A stretch of DNA of 64,000 nt from Casuarina equisetifolia. Its lineage: Eukaryota > Streptophyta > Magnoliopsida > Fagales > Casuarinaceae. Shown piece by piece: positions 49,714 through 61,300 of the stretch (position 1 is the stretch's first letter; each line of letters opens with the position of its first letter). The notes under the pieces are model-generated. The model was not told the DNA's origin and ran no database searches. It saw only the letters and a program-made list of their open reading frames with translations. Made by a program: the position numbers and the translations under genes. The DNA lies in contig CM052356.1 of NCBI GenBank assembly GCA_028551475.1, positions 3,916,001 to 3,980,000 of the forward strand, written 5' to 3'.

Positions 49714-50640
49714 ACGCTTGGATTGATGCTGCTTTGCCAAGAAAGAAGAGGGACATACAGGATTCTCTTAAAAACCCACATCGTGTTCAGAAAACACTTC
49801 GGGTTTATGTTTTCAATACCTTCTCAAATCAGATGCAAACAGATCCTGAGAAGAAGAGTGCAGAGTCTCCTTCTGGGTCACTCAAGATAATTGGGAGGAT
49901 ACTGGAAGATGGAAAGGATCCTGTGCTGGCTGGAATGACACAGAAAACAGGCTCTTCATACCCAAAGTTTTCATCCTTCTTCAAAAAAATTACGATCTGC
50001 TTGGACCAAAACCTCTATACAGATAACCATGTAATTCTGTGGCAGAGTATTCGGTCGCCTGTTCTTCATGAGGAATTTGAGGTGAAAAAGAAAGGAGATA
50101 AGGAATTCACTGCAATAATAAGACTGGAAATGAACTATGTTCCTGAGAAATTTAAACTTTCACCAATCCTGACTGAACCTTGGACCTGTGGTGGAGAGCC
50201 GCCCAAGAATTCTTGCTGCAATTTGGCACTGTGTGAAGGCTAGGAGGTTGCAAAACCCTAGCGATCCATCATTCTTTGTATGTGATCCACCCCTTCAGAA
50301 AGTGTTTAGGGAAGAGAAGATGAAATTTGCTATGACTACAAAAAAGATATCTCAGCATTTGACTGCCCCTCCTCATCCTACACATTTGGAGCAGAAAATC
50401 AAGCTTTCAGGAAATTGCCCTGTTGGAACCACTTGTTATGATGTACTAGTTGACGTGCCTTTTCAATTAGAGAAAGAAATATTTGGCTTCTTGGCAAACA
50501 CCGAAAAGCACAAAGACATTGATGCATATGATGAATTGATTTGTTCTTCTACAAAGAAGATCCATGAGCACCGTCGGAGGCGTGCTTTCTACAAGGCAAG
50601 GAGGAATGGAATGCATTTGTACAACAAGAAAGCAAGATGA
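49714..50640 (+). pseudogene. SWP73: SWP73/BAF60 (SWI/SNF subunit) fragment in a mosaic
   Basis: SWP73 proteins (BAF60 homologues with a SWIB domain) are accessory subunits of SWI/SNF chromatin-remodelling complexes. The plus strand encodes the middle of the protein: [59 protein letters not shown] and [14 protein letters not shown]. After a frame change near 50,190 it continues with [32 protein letters not shown] and [11 protein letters not shown]. The N-terminal part and the region after HRRRRAF are missing. From ~50,586 the sequence instead matches an unrelated duplicated tail (see 52,401-52,720). No intron interrupts ~870 bp, so a retroposed source is possible, but I am not certain how many introns the parent gene has. 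Non-functional. Confidence 0.88.
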
Positions 50641-50759
50641 AATGAATATGCTTTTAGCAAGACATAGTGTTATGAGTTGATTACTACATTGTGTTATCTC
50701 TTAACTTGAATTACCATGTTTTTGTTTCTGTCCTAAACCTCTTTATCTTTTTATATATG

Positions 50760-51089
50760 TTTTTTTTTTTGGTTTTTAATGTAAGTTGCATTAATAGAAT
50801 ATAATATACAAAAGCAAAGGGGTATATCCTAGTATTACAACAATTTTCAAAAATAAGCTAAGAGTAAGAAAAAATAGAGGTTGAAAGTCTCTAGATCTCA
50901 CTCAAAAAGACATTACCTTGTGAGGGTTTGATATTGTAAAGCAGAGAAGCTCTCCCTCGTACAATTTTTCTTACTTTAGCCAACAAGAGTGGAATGTCAA
51001 CTAATGTATTTTGAAATCTTCTTCTATTCCTTTCTGCCCATATGCAATAGATACAAGCTAAAAATGATATTTTAAGAAGTTTTGCACCC
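50760..51089 (-). mobile_element. 5'-truncated LINE with poly(A) and target duplication
   Basis: On the minus strand the segment encodes the extreme C-terminus of a plant LINE ORF2 (FLACIYCIWAERNRRRFQN) and ends in a poly(A) run (poly(T) at 50,760-50,770 on the plus strand). The string atatgtttt occurs at both edges (from 50,755 and 51,090), consistent with a target-site duplication. The paralogous position near 7,159 reads tacatgttttctttgttctc without any insert, which is the empty site. The element is ~330 bp and severely 5' truncated, as is usual for LINEs. Confidence 0.85.
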
Positions 51090-51390
51090 ATATGTTTTCT
51101 TTATTTTCTTCTCTTTTTCTTTTCTTTATTCTCCTCCCTTTTTTTTTCTTTGTTTATTTACATTGGCTTCTCTTTAACATACCACCCTTCATCTCATGAT
51201 CTTTAACAACTACAATTGCTTGTTTTTGATAACAAATAAACACAAACACTTCTATACATGTTTTCTTTATTCTCTTCTCTTTTCCTTTTCTTTATATCTT
51301 TATATTCCCCTCTCTTTTATAGAGCTCATCTCAAGGTTTGTTACAATTATAATTTATAGTTTTGTTTATAACAACTAAACATAAACACTC

Positions 51391-52400
51391 AGATAAATTA
51401 CAACAAACATGGATAAATTAAAATTGAAAAGGTTTTGTTTTATCTAGAAAACTTTTCAAAACAAAGAGTACAATCGGGGTTGGAGTTCTTCTATCTAAAG
51501 ATGCTTTTTTGAATATATTATGAATGAATATTTTAAAATTTTAGTTTAGTTTGTTCTTTTTATATAAAAGATATCTTTTTCTCTTAACCATTTAAGGAGG
51601 AAGTAAACATTTCTAATATGGTATTTGAAATGAAACCAACTTTGATGCAACCCATTAGAAATAAAAAATAGTGGAAAGATAAAGAAAGTGAAAATTGTAT
51701 TTTTATATATCCTATTTTGTTTTTACAGCCACCAAGAATCATTATTGTCTCTTCAATACATATATTAGAAATATGGGACTCATAATTGGGTTAGGCCAAC
51801 TTACAAATGTAATGGATGAACACTTATATTAAATAAGTTATAATAGTATTAAAATATAATTTTCTAGTGCGTAACACATCGCTTTTAGACTGGTCTTCAT
51901 AAGACATGTTTCCTTACGTATGAGATGAGAAAATTTGTTAATAATGATATAAATGAACAATATACACTATTAATATTTTAGTCTAATATCTTTATATGCA
52001 AAGGTATTTTCATTTTTAACTATTGGTTTTAAGAGACCCAACAAAAAATGTGCCCTTTTGACAATTAGAATCATCATCGGCCTCAAACATTCCATGATAG
52101 TGGTGTCTTCCTATGCCCATGACAAACTTAAAGTCCATTATTTTCTTTTTGTTTAGTCTTTGTTTCCGTTAACAATTGCAGTTCTAATTTTTTGGTGGGT
52201 TTTACTCCAAAACCATTGAACCAAGTAGATTAAGAATTGTCATTCTTATTGAGTGTGACTGCAGAAATTTACACTTCCGTCCTTGATGATGAAGGTATAA
52301 AAAATTTACACTTGCAGTTCTTACAGTCTGCTATATTATCTAACCTAACAAATCCAAGTTCAAAAATAACTTAAATAGGTTACGGCAATAGTACCTATGT
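51391..52400. other. Duplicated non-coding stretch of copy 2
   Basis: The interval 51,480-51,990 matches 7,560-8,110 (for example gggaggaagtaaac with its partner aggaggaagtaaac, and ttgggttaggccaactcac). The remainder to 52,400 is AT-rich with only short, weak similarity to 9,680-9,740. No genes were recognised. Confidence 0.55.
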
Positions 52401-52830
52401 TTGAAACCACAAATTACATTCTATGGTCGACATTCCATCTACCACTATCCGTTTCCTCTCAAGATTTGTGGATTTAACCTGCCAAACAACCCACGAAGGA
52501 TGTTGTCTTGTGAAATTAGTCAATGGGAACCTTCTAAAAGTCCAATGGTCTATGACCAATATTGTCACTTTGGGTTACGACTCCTTGCCGGAACTACAAG
52601 GCAAGAAGGAGATTATACTTCTACATGGGATCCATGGAGACTTGAAGGAGAATACAAGTTTCAAGGGAAAATGGAATGCATTGAACAAAAAGGAAGCAAT
52701 TTCATGAGGATGCAAGGAATCTGTAGAAGATGGATAGGTACAGTATTTTTTTTCCCCCCCTTCTACGAATCTTCTTTCTTCCTATACATGTTTCTTATAT
52801 TCTCTCTGTCTCTCTCTCTCTCTCTCTTAA
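52401..52830 (+). pseudogene. Unrecognised coding-like tail, copy 3, with (TC)n
   Basis: Two overlapping plus-strand frames are open. The frame from 52,423 (94 codons) shares residues with the copies at 6.9 and 50.6 kb (KLVNGNLL, LPELQGKKE, KWNALNKKE) and is likely the ancestral frame. The longer frame from 52,401 (180 codons) is probably a shadow that runs on into the low-complexity flank. A (TC)n tract lies at 52,802-52,828. The family is not known to me. Confidence 0.4.
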
Positions 52831-53683
52831 CCACTCTTAACCACTTAATTTCTGTCTTCACAAATACTTTTTCTTGTATGCTTCACTACTTGCTTTCAAC
52901 CTCACTAAAATTAACCTTGAATATGAAGTTTATCGTCCTTTAAGCTTATTCAACTACCCCAATGCTCCTACCTTGATTAGTTTGGGAAACCAAACTAACC
53001 ATTCAATATTTTCGAGTTGAAAATATAAAAGTTTTCAACGCACGAATTGCAAGAGACAACGTTGGATGAATTGGCACTGGGAGGGACAAGGATTGCCTCC
53101 GTGACAATAGACTGACTAACAATGGGCATTATGATGAGGATGCAATTAAGATAAAGAAGGTGACAACATTAACATCTTTGCCCGCATAAAAATTTTGTAT
53201 GCCCCAGCATCTTTCCCCCGAGTATGCTTCTATGTAGTATGACGGAACTGCAATTACAACTACTCGGGTAAGGATTTGTATGCGCAATGAAACTGAACCT
53301 TCGCTTTCTAACCTCTCGTTTCTGGGATTTTTCTGTTTAGATGGGGAATTAAATTTATTAAGAAATTTTTGACCCCTTATTGAAAAAATCAATTTCATTC
53401 ACTCTTATTAATGGCGTGTAATTAGACCAATTAATATGTGTTTATAGGCTAAAGACATTGACATTGATGTCTTAGATGGAAGCTTTGATGTAATGTTTGC
53501 TCTCAACTTATAGGGTGAGCGCTTTATTGGCCAATAATTACAAGGTTTTATTTTGAAGTATGACTTAATGGCAACAATGATTTGATAAGTTGATGCTATG
53601 AAGGTTGTATAACTATGCCTCATGTTTCATCTTTAATCTTGTCATGACATTTCATTGTATATCTAAAAGTGATTTACAAACCA

Positions 53684-53689
<6 letters not shown>
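52831..53689. other. Duplicated non-coding stretch before DC1-C
   Basis: The interval 53,331-53,690 matches 10,141-10,500 (ttactcttattaatgg, ttgctctcaacttatagg, gctttattggcc). The first part, 52,900-53,330, has no recognised content. The paralogous region in copy 1 likewise has no recognised gene. Confidence 0.5.

Positions 53690-53716
<27 letters not shown>
53690..53716. repeat. (AT)n microsatellite
   Basis: About 13 AT dinucleotides at the 3' edge of DC1 pseudogene C. It has no counterpart in copy B, so it arose after the duplication. It also creates the spurious Tyr-Ile run at the end of the neighbouring minus-strand frame. Confidence 0.95.
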
Positions 53717-53719
<3 letters not shown>

Positions 53720-53734
53720 GAGAGAAAATTGCTT

Positions 53735-54780
53735 ATATATATACCCAAATGCATATGTAGTTCTTGTTGATAACATTCATCAGGGTTGTCTTCTAGTTTG
53801 TTAGTAAGCCTTAGGAAATTTTTGTCATACTTATGTGTTGCTACAAGAGGAAGAGTCGCACATCTCATGCACAAGCAAAAGTTGCACGTATTACATGTCG
53901 AAGCCAACTACACTCGTTGCATGTATAGAAGAAGCCATTACGACTGCAATCATACTCCCAACAAAAAAAGCCATTTAAAGGTGTATGCAGTCTAAGCCGA
54001 TGTCAATGAATTGTTGGTTGATTTATCTCTGCCGGCACTGATATGTTCTTTGTTCTCCCCTTCTACTCAGAGATTACGATAGCTAGGAGAACCACTAGTT
54101 CCACTTTGGTCTCCTCAAAATAGGCGCACTACAAATGGGCAATGAATCCACAGGCTTTTTCACAACAATCCTCCATAATCTTTATTCATATTTTCCTTAC
54201 AAACTGGACACGTGTGGCTCTTCGCACGTTTCTTGACTAAGAGGTGGGATAATAGTAAGGGAATGATCATGTCCTCTAATTTTGATTATGCGTGGTAATC
54301 GAGCACAGTTGGTGTGAATAAAAGCCAGTGGTTTGGGTTAGCATGTAAATGGTAATGGGTTATCACGTCGGATGCCTAGACACATGATTCATGAATGAAG
54401 TAGTTGCACTTTGGGATGAAGCATTTGTAAATGGTAGGTGCATTTTTGCCTGACAAATGCGGTTCCATTTCCTTGGGCGTCGAACAAACAGCTTTGTTCT
54501 CATCATCTTCATGAACCTTCATCCCTGTTATTTTTGTCTCGGGAAAATGATGTCTTTCACCTGATTTGTGTTTGAACTCCATGTCTGTCTTTTGTATTGC
54601 CTCAAGACATGATTTATGGAGGAATAATTCAAAATTTAAGCATTTGTAAGCAGGATTCTCTGATACTGAATTTTTGGAGCATCTACAATCACCCAATTCC
54701 ACATTTTCTATTGGTTCTAAGAAATGCCCGAGGTCCCTTGCCAGCCTATTAATTCTGTTCCACAAACAAGAACCAAACCA
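53735..54780 (-). pseudogene. DC1-domain protein pseudogene C
   Basis: Third DC1 copy. The N-terminal piece, 54,765-54,376, is open and reads ELGDCRCSKNSVSENPAYKC, then SGKNAPTIYKCFIPKCNYFI, ending at a stop after HESCV. Downstream pieces equivalent to 11,530-10,686 of copy B are recognisable but badly broken: 54,300-54,010 is a frameshifted counterpart of the middle, and 53,907-53,755 carries CNTCNFCLCMRCATLPLV and a LTNKLEDNPDECY segment. Relative to B a central stretch is deleted and the last finger is lost at the AT microsatellite. Several cysteines of the first finger are also changed (CSCCNTS to CRCSKNS). Confidence 0.82.
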
Positions 54781-55320
54781 TGAACGGATGCTATTGGACG
54801 CTCGGATGTTGTGATTTGTAATAAGATGTTATTTATTGTAGGGTTAGGAGGTACTACGAGGCATGTTAACCAATTAAGAGCACTAGTTGTCCGCTCTACA
54901 TGAAGTCACTCATATTAGATGGGTTCTAGAATGTACTTTTTACTTTCAAAAATCTTAATTTCTATGTAGCAAATATTTAATATTTAGAATTGTTGTATGC
55001 TTTAAGAAAATAACATCTGCTGACAATGCAAATAAATTTTCTTTAAATTTGATAGATAATAATTGTAAAGCTAGTCATAAAACTAGCATTCGAAGAGGTC
55101 ATTAGTACGCCAGAGAAATGAGTAAAATAGCCACTAAACCCGTGAAATGGACAGTCACTTCGGAAGTAAAGTATTTAACATTAATAAGGTGTTTCTAAGT
55201 CATAAAGGAGGACATTTTTATGAAGGTACACTAAGATGTGTCAGAACATATTATCTTTCACATACCACTGTTGCTTGCAACACATTTTATTCACTTTTCA
55301 TCATAATAAAACCAACACAG

Positions 55321-58300
55321 TTATGCAGCCAAGCTTTTGGAGACAATCTCAAATAGATTCTCAGACAGTCCATTTGTAGACAAGATCATCTCCAGCTGTG
55401 CCTGCAAAACAAAGATCCATTTTTAACAGGATACTTAGATCATAGATATAATCCGGTATCTAAAAACAGTGTAAAAATCATTTGACTAATTACAAAGAGA
55501 TTGCCCCCCCCCCCCCCCCCCCCCCCCAACAAAGAAAAGGGCTTAAAAATATTTACTAAAGATAGGATGGGGAAAAAAAGTAAACAAATTAAAGTGTAAT
55601 TACTAGTGTTTGTTACCTTGGCAAGCTTTTGCCGGATTTCATCGTAACGTTTCCATCTAGAGAATGCTGATACCCTGCCGGCAGCTACCTGCAATTCATG
55701 AAAAGTACAACATAAAAATATAGCAGAATTGAATGATGAAATAAATTGTGGTAAAGTACTAAATCTGAATGGACCTGAGGATTTAGTTTGTCTAGTTGCA
55801 GTACAATTTCTCCCACGAACTTGTAGCCTGATCCATCCTTTGCGTGGAAATTCACAGGAGATCCACAAAAACTTCCAACAAGCGCGAATACCTTGTCTGG
55901 ATTACGCAGGTCAAATGCAGGGTGGTTTACAAGGTTTCTAACGTTCTCAACGTTGCCAGGAATGTCAGCCATGCCTTGAAGGGCAAACCATTTGTTCACA
56001 ACCTGAAGAAAAGAGGATAAAATATTAAGAAAGGCACGACTACATCAGAAGAACACAATGATGCCTTCCCCATGCAGATTGAAGACGGCAACAGTTCTTC
56101 AAAATCCAGAAATACTTACGGCAAAAGAATATATTAGTATCAGAAAAGTGAGAGGTTTCGGTGGCCATATGTTCATGTTGAGCATGTTTTCATAACCAAT
56201 ACTAGTGACCATCATGGATGCAAAACTGTACAATTGTTAGCATAATTACCTAGAATCCTTTCGTCCATTAAGATGCTTCCAAACACAACTTGATCAAGGT
56301 CTCTCAAGGTTGTCCACTTTCTTCTCTAAGTATCATTTCCCATGAAGATAAGCTTGAACTAATGAACTATGCGTTACAACCACGTACAAATCACGAAGAT
56401 CCTAATTGTACTGGAAAGACCTATCCAGAATACCTACTGTACGTTGTTTTAACTGAAGAGATGACACAGAGACAAAAAGGCGAAACACACGAGACAGAGA
56501 CCCACAAACGTCATTCAAACAAAAGGGAAATTGAGCAAAAGTATTACCAAAAGGTCATGCTGCCACTTATCGTAGAAATCAGCCAGAACATCATCACGAG
56601 TTTTACCAGGGTTCTGGGCTATGGCCGTCAAAGCTGCAAATTCGTCAGTCATATTTGTGGCAGTTCTATACTCCTGCAGTGCAAGTTCGGTATACTTCGA
56701 ATCTTCAAGTAGTGCAAGATATACTAAACATAATACAAAACAAGCACCAAATCAACTAATGAAAAGTTTTACTAAAAGCCAACTGTGCTAACATAACCAA
56801 AAACAAAACAAACCTAAAGCAAGATTTTTCAAAGCTCGCCTTGCCATATTAGAATGGTCAAACACATATTCTTCTGAGCTCCTATTTTTTTCAACCTGTG
56901 AAGCATTAACATGAAAAATTTATTCCTCAACAAAGATAAAGAAGAAGTTAGAAGCACAAACATACTACTAATTTATTATATCTAATACAAATCCTAGGGA
57001 TGGCATACTGTGCTGAGTAACTCCTCTTTCAGTTCCCAGGCAAGCTGCTTCCTGATGAAAGTACGAACAGCATGAACAGCATCAGGGTCAGCAACTTCCA
57101 TCATATCCATTACTTCCCCTTCACCAGGTAGAATTAATGCCTTAGCAACCAATTCCTGGAATGTAAGAGGTCATTGAGTTCATTAGAGCATCCAACTGCC
57201 TCCTCCCCCAAAATTAGGGCTGAAAAAGAAATCAAGATAAACCAAAATTATGCCTCCTCGTACTTTATCCAAGCTTGAGTCACAAAGTATGCCTCTAACC
57301 CCTTGCACAAAATTTGGATTCAGAACCAATGGCTTGTTTTGTTGGAAATCAGCCACCAAGCTCAGCATCAGCTTGCGTGCCAGCACTTGTCCAGCCTCCC
57401 AACTAAAACACAAAAGTATCAAATCAAAGACTGCTCAGCGCTAGCTCAATTGCTTAATAGAAAAAACTTTGCTGCATTTGGAAAAACAAACCGGTTGAAC
57501 TCATCAGAATCATGAGCAAGAAGGAAAAACAGATCACTGTCCGTGAGATCAGATTCAAGACGAACAGGAGCACTAAAGCCCCGCAATAGAGATGGAACTG
57601 GCCGCTCAGATATATCAGAAAAGACAAACTCTTCTTCTTTCTGTAATACAACTATCCAAATGTTAAAATGTAAATAAAGAATCAGAAAAAATAATAAAGG
57701 GAGATGACCAACTAGTTTAGCAATGTGATCTCTAGCAGATACAAACGTGAAATAGTTGTCATGGTTTGCATAGCATACGTAATAGTATTCACTCCGTTCA
57801 CATAGTAACAGCATGGCAACTACTTATGCATTATGGCATTCCATTGATTACATACATGATACAAATAACCTGTACGTCTGACAGCTAAAGCATCAGGCCT
57901 TGGTTCATTGGATGGAAAACACAGAATAATAAAAACACAAATGTGAAAGTTCTGGACTTACCTTGGTCACTCGAAGAATTGTAGTATATACTGGCTGCCC
58001 GTTGCTTGCAACGGACTGCAATATTCCATCATGATACAAAGCGGATAGAGGGATGTCCTTGCCTGCTGAGTTGAGCAGACCTACAGCAACAGGAATAAAC
58101 ATGGGTTCTTTCACTGGTTGTCCTGGAGTTGGCGGTACATCTTGACTGAAAAACACCACAGAATTCATTAACAATATTGCCACTTGAGAAGGAAGATTGA
58201 GATTATTTACCAAAAACAAGGGAAAAATCCCAAATTGTATATACCTAAACTTTAGAGAAAAAGTACGAGTTTCAGCATTATAAGATGATTTCACATTGAT

Positions 58301-61300
58301 AGAAGGGGTTCCAGCTTGGGAGTACCTGCATGTTTTTTCAGTTAGATCCTACAGAGTACGCATCAAACTCTCGGAAGAAAACTCAAAGGAAACGGAAGGC
58401 AGATAGAGACCATTGTAAGAAATTAGCAAAATCAGCATCATTTGCATCTCTCATGGCAGCGAAAAAATCCTCACAGGTTACAGCTTGCCCATCATGCCTC
58501 TTAAAATAAAGATCCATGCCCTAAAACATGGAGAAATTGTACAATGCTCAAATATGAGCAGCTTTTGTAGCGGCTAGATATTTTTATCTTACAAACAGTA
58601 TTAGGCAGACATATCCTCAAACTTACTTTTCGGAACCCTTGACTTCCCAATACGGTTTTGTACATCCTGACAACTTCAGCTCCCTGAAAATTGGATCATA
58701 AAATTATTCATAACTTAACAATGGTTCTTGACCAGGAAAGAGAGAGAGGGAGAGAGAGAGAGAGAGAGTAAGGGTGAGTTTGCGGTTGAAGAAACAAGCC
58801 AAACCTTTCTATACACCTGTACAAGGAAAATCAAGCAAAGGACAATTATATATTTTCTCACGAGAATATGTAAGACATTGAGTTAAGAAATGCAAATAAA
58901 AATTGCTGAGTTGCTAAACCATACCGTCGCTGCACATTAAAATTGATCAAGGCCCCAAACCGGTACCGTATCCAACATAAGGCACAAAAAGACCATATAA
59001 CCAGAAGTTAAGAGCATCTTAAAATTTCCAACGGAAATGTATGAAGAAAATACATCCAAGTTTAATTAGATAGAGGACTAGAACTTGCCTGTGTAGAAGT
59101 TGTCCATCTGTCAGGGAGAGGAAAAAAAAAAGAAACATAAGCATAAAGCTTAATATCCATCTGTGTTGATAACTTGATAAGAAAGAGTGCTTAAAAATGA
59201 AAAAACAAAGTAAAAGCAACAGAAAACGGTTTCTGACCTTAATGTACGAATGTGGCCTCACAGGATGAGCCATCGGACCAGCATCCTGGAAAGCCAGGAA
59301 AATAAATGTTCGCATTTAAATGCAGCATCTTATACCAAAAACTAGGGCAAATACATTTTGGAAAGGAGACTATTCTTCTCATAGACACTCCCAAAAGTAT
59401 AAAATAATCACACAATACTCATATTATAAAAAGAATCATAAAACCAATCTAGAGATTACACAATTTTATACATTCATGAAAAAAAAAAAAAAGGACCTGT
59501 GAAAATTGATAATTTCGAAGGGTGGTTACATCAGTGATCCGCTTTACAGTGCGACTTCCCATGTCAGATGAAAATTCCTATCCAATATGAGTGATTTACT
59601 TTTAATAAGCTCCATAACACAATAGAGAATAGGAAAATATGATTTCTTCAAGTTAAAGATACTGTCCCATGATGACGAACAAAAAGGCCATACTTGATCT
59701 CGGAAAACAGTGAGACCTTCCTTTAGGCTGAGCTGGAACCAATCACGACATGTCACTCTGAAATTCTTACATCAAAACTGTAACTGAGTAGTGAACACGA
59801 CTTGAATGTGAAAAAATAATGGTAACAGTTAACATGGAAGCTTCCAACCAACATGGACAAAGCAAACCACTTTCAGAGTACAGTCAGAAATACGAAAGGG
59901 AGAGTAGTAAGAACATGATTTTAAGATCAGAAACCAACACACACAGCAAGCATATTCTACAGATGGGTGAATAAACATAATTATACATCAGTAATAAAAG
60001 TCCACATGAATGAACATAACATAAAAATAATACGCTTTGATGGGATATAAGCTAACCTGTTTCCAGTCCAGTTGTGGAAATACTGCATGAAGTGCAGGAT
60101 ACAAACCCAAAGTCACGAATCTTATATCCACAAGGAACAAGACTAAAGAAGCCTTTTTTCCATAGATGTTAGAAACAAACCTCATGGCCAATAACACCCA
60201 AGATTGCAGCATGATCTACGTCAGTAGCAGTTTCAGAAGATGCCAGGACAAGCTTGGAACTGAATATCTGTTTTTTGAATAAAATAAAAAATAAAAGTTT
60301 AGGCGCAATAATCAATTGAGAATTGAATATTTTCATTTAAATAAAAGAAGTTTAGACCCAATAATGAATTGAAAATGTAAAAGGAGAGACATCAACTAGT
60401 ATGAATTAAATAGTTTCACAAAGCATACATTCAAACTTTTGTTTTCCATGGCTCCCCTGATCATCAATTCAGAAAAAAGGAATCAGTGTCTAAAATGGTT
60501 AAGTATCACAAGATGAGATACCCATCAGTGTAAAAATTACAAAGGTATGAGATGGATAATCACATAATGGAATACTGTCAAAAAATAAAGTAATGTACAT
60601 GTAATCTGGACCAGCCACAATATTGAAGAGATCCAGGTCATACTCAAGACCAAACACCTGTTTGCAATGGCATATGACAGAAAAGTATGTTTAAGGATCA
60701 AGATCAACAAGGTTAACTTCAACATGAAAATCAAATCAAGTCTATATGAAGAAACTAACATCCTCGTCCCATTTCATTGCTGCCTTAAGCGAATACATGG
60801 CATGAACAGTCTTAGGCAGGTCCTGTGCTGGTGTCCAGATCCTTAGGGAGACCTTCCGACCAGAACGGGTGGTGAATGTATCATCTCTGCTCTCCAACTG
60901 TCCAGCAACCAATGCAAATAAGTAGCAAGGTTTCTTGAAGGGATCCTCCCAGAGGGCATAATGTCTACCATCCTGCAGCAAAGAATAGGACAACAATATA
61001 TATATATATATAATTAAAATAAATAAATAAATAACCTACATAATGCCTTTTTCCAGCAAAAATCTAGTTTACCTCCAGCTCGCCCTGTTCAATGAGATTC
61101 CCATTAGACAACAATACTGGGCACAACGACTTATCAGCTTCTATGCGGCATGTGTATTTTGCCATTATATCGGGCCGGTCCTGTTTGCAAATGGTATGTA
61201 TCAATGAGATGGGAAGCTTGATGTTGAAGTTACAGACCACTAGAATAAATAACAGCTTAAGGATACCTACTTGATAAAATGTAATTTTCCTGAAACCCTG

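Larger units (their letters stand above)
50586..55095. repeat. Segmental duplication, copy 2
   Basis: Counterpart of 6,841-12,870, collinear and in the same orientation. It contains its own private insertions (the LINE piece at 50,760-51,089 and an AT microsatellite at 53,690) and lacks the solo LTR and Copia piece of copy 1. A further copy of the unknown tail with its pyrimidine-rich flank lies inside at 52,401-52,830, so the ancestral block was already internally repetitive. Confidence 0.75.

Noticed and set aside
52401..52943. 180-codon plus-strand frame as a possible new gene
   Set aside because: The alternative frame from 52,423 is the one shared with two other copies. The 180-codon frame runs into TC-rich low-complexity sequence.
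55440..55868. Long minus-strand frame containing a Gly run
   Set aside because: The Gly run is the 24 bp poly(C) intron homopolymer. Only the 55,617-55,688 part is a real exon, and it is read in the aminopeptidase frame.
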